Shown here: piece by piece, positions 59,350-64,000 of the stretch | Layout of the letters: every line of letters starts with the position of its first letter | How positions within the stretch are numbered: the stretch's first letter is position 1 | NCBI GenBank assembly: GCA_040882255.1 | Contig: JBBEBP010000016.1 | Span: 124,001 to 188,000 of the forward strand | DNA from: PWQG01 sp040882255 | GTDB lineage: Bacteria; Pseudomonadota; Gammaproteobacteria; Pseudomonadales; Pseudohongiellaceae | Length of the DNA: 64,000 nucleotides | Reading direction: 5' to 3' | Translations under genes and position numbers: made by a program | Notes under the pieces: model-generated | The model's input: only the letters and a program-made list of their open reading frames with translations | Told to the model about the DNA's origin: nothing | Databases searched by the model: none

Positions 59350-60258
59350 TTATCCGTGCCCATAGACATTGGCGTCACAGTGCAGATAGTCAGGGTGCTC
59401 AAATTCCAGCGTTGAATGACGTATGCTGAATTCTTCGTCCAGCGTCCTTTTTATCTTTTGTTTGATGTCCTCAAGCTGCTCCCAGGCGCTGGTCTCGACA
59501 ATCACGTGAGCGTCCAGTGACGCTTCGTGCTCACCCATTTGCCAACAATGGACGTGATGAACGTCAATGACGCCTTCAATCCTGGTCAGCGTCAGAATGA
59601 CGGCATCGGTATCGATATGTACCGGGCTCCCCAGCATCAGCGTTCTGATGGTTGCCCCGATTTCAGTCAGTCCCAGATAGAGAATATAGCTCGCAATACC
59701 GATGGTGATGGCGGGATCAACCCAACGCAAGTCGTAGAGCAGGATAAGGGCACCGCCAACAATTACCGCCACCGACGAGAGCGCATCGGAAAGATTGTGC
59801 AGAAATAACGCACGGATGTTAACACTGTCCTTCTGCATCGAGTAGGTGAGCGCGGCTGTCAGAGTATCCACGGCCAGGGCAATACCGCCAAGCCAGACGA
59901 CCCACCATCCCTTGATTTCCGGAGGATCGATAAGCCGCATCCCGCCTTCGTAGATTAAATAGAAGCCGACAATGATCAAGGTAGTATAATTGACGAGCGC
60001 CGCAACCATTTCGATTCGTGCGTAGCCAAAGGTCATTCTGGCATCCGCCGGACGGCGCGAAATTTTTCGGGCCGCAAACGCAATCACCAGTGCCGCCATG
60101 TCCGAAAAGTTGTGTAAAGCATCGGCGATAAGAGCCAGACTACCGGCAAAAATACCACCCACGATTTGCGCCAGGGTCAGCATGGCATTCGCCCAGATAG
60201 CGATGACAACCCGTTTGTCCCTGGACTCAGACGGCACACGCACATGTTCGTCACTCAC
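59350..60258 (-). CDS. Cation diffusion facilitator, CzcD/ZitB-like
   Basis: 302 residues, six helices and a C-terminal cytosolic domain. The transport-site pairs are DALHNFSD (helix 2) and LHNLSDALSS (helix 5), the HxxxD pattern of zinc-type exporters. The C-terminal domain has HHVHCWQMGEHEASLDAHV, with several His that may bind metal. Start is GTG overlapping the stop of the PII-like gene (GTGA) with GAGGTGATC upstream. It is the last gene of the metal-efflux operon. Confidence 0.94.
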   Translation of the reverse strand: MSDEHVRVPSESRDKRVVIAIWANAMLTLAQIVGGIFAGSLALIADALHNFSDMAALVIAFAARKISRRPADARMTFGYARIEMVAALVNYTTLIIVGFYLIYEGGMRLIDPPEIKGWWVVWLGGIALAVDTLTAALTYSMQKDSVNIRALFLHNLSDALSSVAVIVGGALILLYDLRWVDPAITIGIASYILYLGLTEIGATIRTLMLGSPVHIDTDAVILTLTRIEGVIDVHHVHCWQMGEHEASLDAHVIVETSAWEQLEDIKQKIKRTLDEEFSIRHSTLEFEHPDYLHCDANVYGHG

Positions 60259-60398
60259 TGGATCACCTCGCCGGTCCGGGCATGACCATAGGTGCGCACC
60301 GGCACCACGGCGATACCACTTACCAATTCCAGCCGGTCAAGCGCGTCGATCAACTGATCGACGATGGCCTCACGTACATACGTTTTTATCTCCAACAT
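60255..60398 (-). CDS. Short PII-like protein, possibly truncated
   Basis: 47 residues: MLEIKTYVREAIVDQLIDAL then a VSGIAVVPVRTYG-type second strand. This matches only the first beta-alpha-beta of PII-like proteins, which are about 100 residues and are commonly encoded beside RND metal pumps. ATG at 60398 has GGAGG 7 bases upstream and lies one base after the pump stop. It ends by overlapping the next gene's GTG. A deletion joining this gene to the exporter gene would explain its length. Confidence 0.6.
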   Translation of the reverse strand: MLEIKTYVREAIVDQLIDALDRLELVSGIAVVPVRTYGHARTGEVIQ

Positions 60399-60399
60399 G

Positions 60400-63300
60400 T
60401 CATACCTCCACTTCTTCCCGGGATTCCGCGAACCAACCATAGACAGCGGGCAACACCACCAGCGTCAGTAACGTCGAAGTAATCAACCCGCCGATCACGA
60501 CCGCCGCCAGCGGGCGCTGCACGTTCGAGCCCAGACCATCGGTGAGCAGCAGTGGCAACAGACCCAGAATGGCGGTCAGCGCGGTCATCAGCACCGGCCG
60601 CAGCCGGTGCAGGGCGCCGGTGGTGACGGCTTCGGCCATATCCCGGCCACGGTCCCGCAGTTGATTGATATAGCTGACCATGACCACGCCGTTCTGTACC
60701 GCCACGCCGAACACGGCGATGAAGCCGACGGCGGCCGGCACGGACAGGTACAGGCCGGATACCAGCAGAGCGAAGATCCCTCCGGTGATCGCGAAGGGTA
60801 CGTTAAGGAAGATCAACGCGGCGTAGCGCAGGCTGTGGAAAGCGCTGAACAGCAGCAGGAAAATCAACCCCAGCGTGATGGGCACCACGAGCATCAAGCG
60901 CTGCATGGCACGCTGCTGGTTCTCGAATTGCCCTCCGAACTCGACGAAGTAGCCCGGCGGCATGTCCACCTGCTCACCCACCTTGCTCTGCAACTCCTGC
61001 ACCACGCCGCCCATGTCCCGGCCGCGCACATTCATCTGCACGTACAATCTTCGGCCGGCGTTGGAGCGCGAGATCTGCTTGGGACCAGAGTATGTGCTCA
61101 CATCCGCCACACGGGACAGCGGCACGATGGCCCCGCCCGCGGTTCGAAGCGGCAGCTCGCGGATACGATCCAGACGGTCTCTCTGGTCCTCCTGAAGCCG
61201 CAGGAAGATATCGAAACGACGGATACCATCAAACACCAGTCCGGCCTGCTGACCACCGACACCGGCTTCCAGGGTGGCCATGACATCATCCACATTGATC
61301 CCGTAGCTGGCCAGGGCGGCGCGATCCGGCTCCACCACGATCTGGCGCTTGCCGCCCTGCTGCTGCATGCGGATGTCGGTGGCACCCTCGACGGTTCCCG
61401 CCACCGCCTCGATCTCGCCGCCGATGCGTTCCAGTTCCGCCAGGTCCTCACCATAGACGCTGGCGACAAGTTGCGCCTGCACCCCGGACAGCAGTTCGTC
61501 GGTGCGCAACTGAATGGGTTGGGAGAAGTTGTTGGCCAACCCGGGAATCCGGGCCTCCACCGCTTCCGCCATGGCGCTCTGCAAGCCTTCGTAATCGCGA
61601 CCGGACTGCCACTCGTCCAGTGGCTGCAGGGTCACCACGGTAGCCACCACGTTGACCGGCTCCGGATCACCGCCGACCTCCGCACGACCCACGCGCGAAT
61701 AGGTTCCGGTGACCTCGGGAAACTCTCGCAGCACCGACTGGATACGTTTTCCATAGGTAATGGTGGAATCCAGACTGGCACCGGGTGGCAGCGTGGAGCG
61801 GACCAGGAATGTCCCTTCCCGCAGCGTCGGGACGAATTCGGCGCCAAGGAACGGAAAGGCGGACAGACTGAGCAGGAACAGCACGCCCGCCCCGCCGATC
61901 ACGGTGCGCGGCCAGCGCACCACCCGGTGGATTATCGGCTCGTAGAGCCGCTGCAGCCACAGGACCAGGCGCGGCTCACCGGAGACGTGCCGGCCCTCGC
62001 GGGAAAACGACAGGGTAGCCAGCACCGGCACCAGGGTCAGTGCCATCACCAGGGCGCCGCCCAGCGCAAAGCTGATGGTCCAGGCGACCGGCGAGAACAG
62101 CTTGCCTTCCACGCCCTCGAGTGTGAACAGTGGCAGGAAGACAATGATCACGATGCTCACCGCGAACACGATGGGCCGGGCCACTTCCCGTGCGGCCTCG
62201 CTGACCAGCCGGGCTAACGTCACCCGCTCCTCACGCCGCGTCTCCATGTGACGGAAAATGTTCTCCATGACCACGATGGAACCATCCACCATCATGCCGA
62301 TGCCGATGGCCAGTCCGCCCAGGCTCATCAGATTGGCGGACAGACCCGAGAACCGCATGGCGATGAAGGCGATCAACACCGCCATCGGCACGCTGGCGAT
62401 GACGATCAGGGTCGAACGCACGTTGCCCAGGAACAGGTACAGCACCAGCAACACCAGCACGGCGCCGATCATCAGGGCCTGCTGTACCGTACCGATGGCC
62501 GTGTCCACCAGTTCGCCCTGCGTATAGAAAGGACGGATCACCAGCCCTTCCGGCAGCGAGTCATTGATGCGCTCGATGCGGGCTTCGGTGTCCTCCAGCA
62601 CCTGTTGCGTATTGGCGCCGATCAGCTTGAACACGTAGCCACCGGCCGACTCCTCGCCATTGGCGATCTGCGCCCCGCGGCGGATGGCGGGTCCGTACTC
62701 CACGGTGGCCACATCACGAATATAAACCGGACTGCCATTATGCTGCGTCACGATGATGTCACGCAGCTCCGCCAGTCCCTCATCTCCCGGGGACACCCAG
62801 CCGAGGCCACGGACGATGAACTCCTCCCCGCCCCGATTGATGAACGATGCACCGACGTTGCGGTTGTTGGCCAGCAGCGCCTCCCGGACATCGCCGACAT
62901 CCAGGTTACGTGCACGCAGCGCCCGGGCATCCACATTCACCTGGTACTGGTTCTCGTACCCGCCGATCGACAGCACTCCGGTCACGCCGGGCACGATGCG
63001 CAGCTGCGGTTTGACGATCCAGTCCTGGATGGTGCGCTTCTCGGTCAGCGAATGATCGCCTCCATCGATGTTCTCCAGCGTATACATCAGGATGCGGCCC
63101 AGGCCGCTGGTGATGGGGCCCAGCTGCGGCTCGCCCATGCCCGCCGGGATCTCGCGCCGCGCATCGGCCAGGCGTTCGCTGACCAGCCGCCGGGCGAAGT
63201 AGATGTCGGTGCCGTCCTCGAAGTACACATCGACCCGCGACAGACCGAAGATGGAGGTGCTCTGCACCCGTTCCAGTCCCGGCAGGCCGTACATGCTGAT

Positions 63301-63510
63301 TTCTATCGGGTAGGTCAGCAGCGTTTCCACATCCACCGGCGACAGACCTGGCGCCTGTGTATACACCTGCACCATTGTGGGCGTGGCATCCGGGTAGGCA
63401 TCCACGGGCAGGTTCTGGAAAGAAACATAGCCGGCCAGTGCAATGGCCGCCGCGCCGACCAGTATGAGCAACCGGTTGCGCAGGGAATAACGTATCAGTG
63501 CATCAATCAT
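60400..63510 (-). CDS. Heavy-metal efflux RND pump (CzcA/CusA family)
   Basis: 1036 residues, inner-membrane proton/metal antiporter of a tripartite system. Signature start MIDALIRYSLRNRLLILVG, YPIEISMYGLPGLERVQSTS in the porter domain, and the transport-helix segment GGLAIGIGMMVDGSIVVMEN carrying the conserved Asp. The clear DFG of Zn/Co types and the Ala-Ala of Cu/Ag types are both absent, so metal choice is unsettled, although a zinc-type exporter follows. It is preceded by the adaptor gene and followed at once by the PII-like gene. Confidence 0.94.
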   Translation of the reverse strand: MIDALIRYSLRNRLLILVGAAAIALAGYVSFQNLPVDAYPDATPTMVQVYTQAPGLSPVDVETLLTYPIEISMYGLPGLERVQSTSIFGLSRVDVYFEDGTDIYFARRLVSERLADARREIPAGMGEPQLGPITSGLGRILMYTLENIDGGDHSLTEKRTIQDWIVKPQLRIVPGVTGVLSIGGYENQYQVNVDARALRARNLDVGDVREALLANNRNVGASFINRGGEEFIVRGLGWVSPGDEGLAELRDIIVTQHNGSPVYIRDVATVEYGPAIRRGAQIANGEESAGGYVFKLIGANTQQVLEDTEARIERINDSLPEGLVIRPFYTQGELVDTAIGTVQQALMIGAVLVLLVLYLFLGNVRSTLIVIASVPMAVLIAFIAMRFSGLSANLMSLGGLAIGIGMMVDGSIVVMENIFRHMETRREERVTLARLVSEAAREVARPIVFAVSIVIIVFLPLFTLEGVEGKLFSPVAWTISFALGGALVMALTLVPVLATLSFSREGRHVSGEPRLVLWLQRLYEPIIHRVVRWPRTVIGGAGVLFLLSLSAFPFLGAEFVPTLREGTFLVRSTLPPGASLDSTITYGKRIQSVLREFPEVTGTYSRVGRAEVGGDPEPVNVVATVVTLQPLDEWQSGRDYEGLQSAMAEAVEARIPGLANNFSQPIQLRTDELLSGVQAQLVASVYGEDLAELERIGGEIEAVAGTVEGATDIRMQQQGGKRQIVVEPDRAALASYGINVDDVMATLEAGVGGQQAGLVFDGIRRFDIFLRLQEDQRDRLDRIRELPLRTAGGAIVPLSRVADVSTYSGPKQISRSNAGRRLYVQMNVRGRDMGGVVQELQSKVGEQVDMPPGYFVEFGGQFENQQRAMQRLMLVVPITLGLIFLLLFSAFHSLRYAALIFLNVPFAITGGIFALLVSGLYLSVPAAVGFIAVFGVAVQNGVVMVSYINQLRDRGRDMAEAVTTGALHRLRPVLMTALTAILGLLPLLLTDGLGSNVQRPLAAVVIGGLITSTLLTLVVLPAVYGWFAESREEVEV

Positions 63511-63534
63511 GTATCAGTCTCCGCTGCGCTGGAA

Positions 63535-64000
63535 TCAGTGGTTATGCGCGGCGCTGCGCGAACCGGCTGTGAGTGTGGACATCAGGTCGAAGGCACCCTG
63601 CACCACCACCTGCTCGCCGGGGACCAGGCCCTCGTTGATACCTACCAGGCCATTGGCCTCCATTCCCGTGATCACGGTGCGAGCCAGATAGGCGCCGGGC
63701 TCATGTCCTGGCACGAAGACCACGTCACGCTCACCGATGCGCTGTACGGCATCAATCGGTACCAGTGTCACGCGCGTCTGGCCACCACTGGAATCGATGG
63801 TGGCGGTGCCGGTCATGCCGGCCCGCAGCAGCCCGCCCGGATTGTCGAGACGGGCCCGTACATGAAGCGTACGGGTAGCTTCATCAAGACTGGCGGAGAT
63901 CCAGTCGATTTCGCCCGGGAAAGTCTGTTCCGGCAGGGCCCGGGTACGAAAACGTACCGGGTCACCCTCTTGCAGACGGGACAGGGACTGCTCGAAGGCC
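63535..64000 (-). CDS. RND efflux periplasmic adaptor subunit, partial
   Basis: The minus-strand frame is open from the TGA at 63535 to the window edge; 154 residues are visible and the N-terminus is outside. The beta-barrel part reads VRFRTRALPEQTFPGEIDWI then ATRTLHVRARLDNPGGLLRAGM, the usual end of HlyD/CusB-type adaptors, followed by a membrane-proximal domain and a His-rich end SAAHNH that may bind metal. It lies 24 bases before the pump gene. An internal ATG at 63816 is not the true start. Confidence 0.9.
   Translation of the reverse strand, partial: AFEQSLSRLQEGDPVRFRTRALPEQTFPGEIDWISASLDEATRTLHVRARLDNPGGLLRAGMTGTATIDSSGGQTRVTLVPIDAVQRIGERDVVFVPGHEPGAYLARTVITGMEANGLVGINEGLVPGEQVVVQGAFDLMSTLTAGSRSAAHNH

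Overview
The window is high-GC, densely coded DNA, most likely from a marine or halophilic gammaproteobacterium. The evidence is the order tgt-yajC-secD-secF, a PanP-type aspartate decarboxylase in place of PanD, TamA/TamB, MltB/MltD, RimI beside a HolD-like gene, PrfC, AcnA and FumC. A genus cannot be named from what is visible. No rRNA, tRNA, CRISPR array, phage or integrase gene was found.

Layout. 1-5.3 kb: tail of an unknown gene, two lytic transglycosylases facing each other, and panP. 5.3-9.7 kb: tgt-yajC-secD-secF on the minus strand. 9.8-11.0 kb: a lower-GC methyltransferase gene bracketed by two oppositely oriented copies of a repeat whose long stem is variable and whose loop is conserved. 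11.0-15.5 kb: prfC, a serine hydrolase, a PAP2 phosphatase and heme A synthase. 15.5-21.0 kb: a membrane-anchored AraC regulator, a secreted protein, a large secreted protein that looks like a cytochrome c fused to a PHM-type copper monooxygenase, a CopC-like protein and an epoxide-hydrolase-like enzyme. 21.0-28.6 kb: small unknown genes, an AT-rich patch with DnaA-box-like sites, hisC, an orphan GAF-PilB/GspE ATPase, rimI and a HolD-like gene. 28.7-31.6 kb: a quinone oxidoreductase and an acyl-CoA synthetase. 32.3-38.7 kb: Anbu proteasome-like protease, alpha-E protein, circularly permuted ATP-grasp, transglutaminase-like protein, HtpX and a DUF1704/QEGLA metallopeptidase. 38.8-48.5 kb: fumC, acnA, tamA-tamB. 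48.7-52.0 kb: PQQ dehydrogenase with two YceI proteins, closed by a strong terminator. 52.1-57.5 kb: an AhpD-like/ECF sigma/anti-sigma/DoxX operon, an AraC regulator and a TonB-dependent receptor. 57.8-64.0 kb: cytochrome b561, an IS5-like MITE, mntP and a metal-efflux operon (adaptor, RND pump, truncated PII-like protein, CDF) that runs off the window.

Most noteworthy are: (i) the paired variable-stem/conserved-loop repeats around the methyltransferase; (ii) the 32-39 kb peptide-modification and proteolysis locus, where an ATP-grasp ligase lies near a homologue of the eukaryotic tyrosine carboxypeptidase MATCAP, which suggests a bacterial add/remove cycle for terminal residues; (iii) the cytochrome c-copper monooxygenase fusion, whose candidate ligands are spaced much as in PHM; and (iv) a small IS5-type element inserted at CTAG/TTAA sites that are themselves stop codons.
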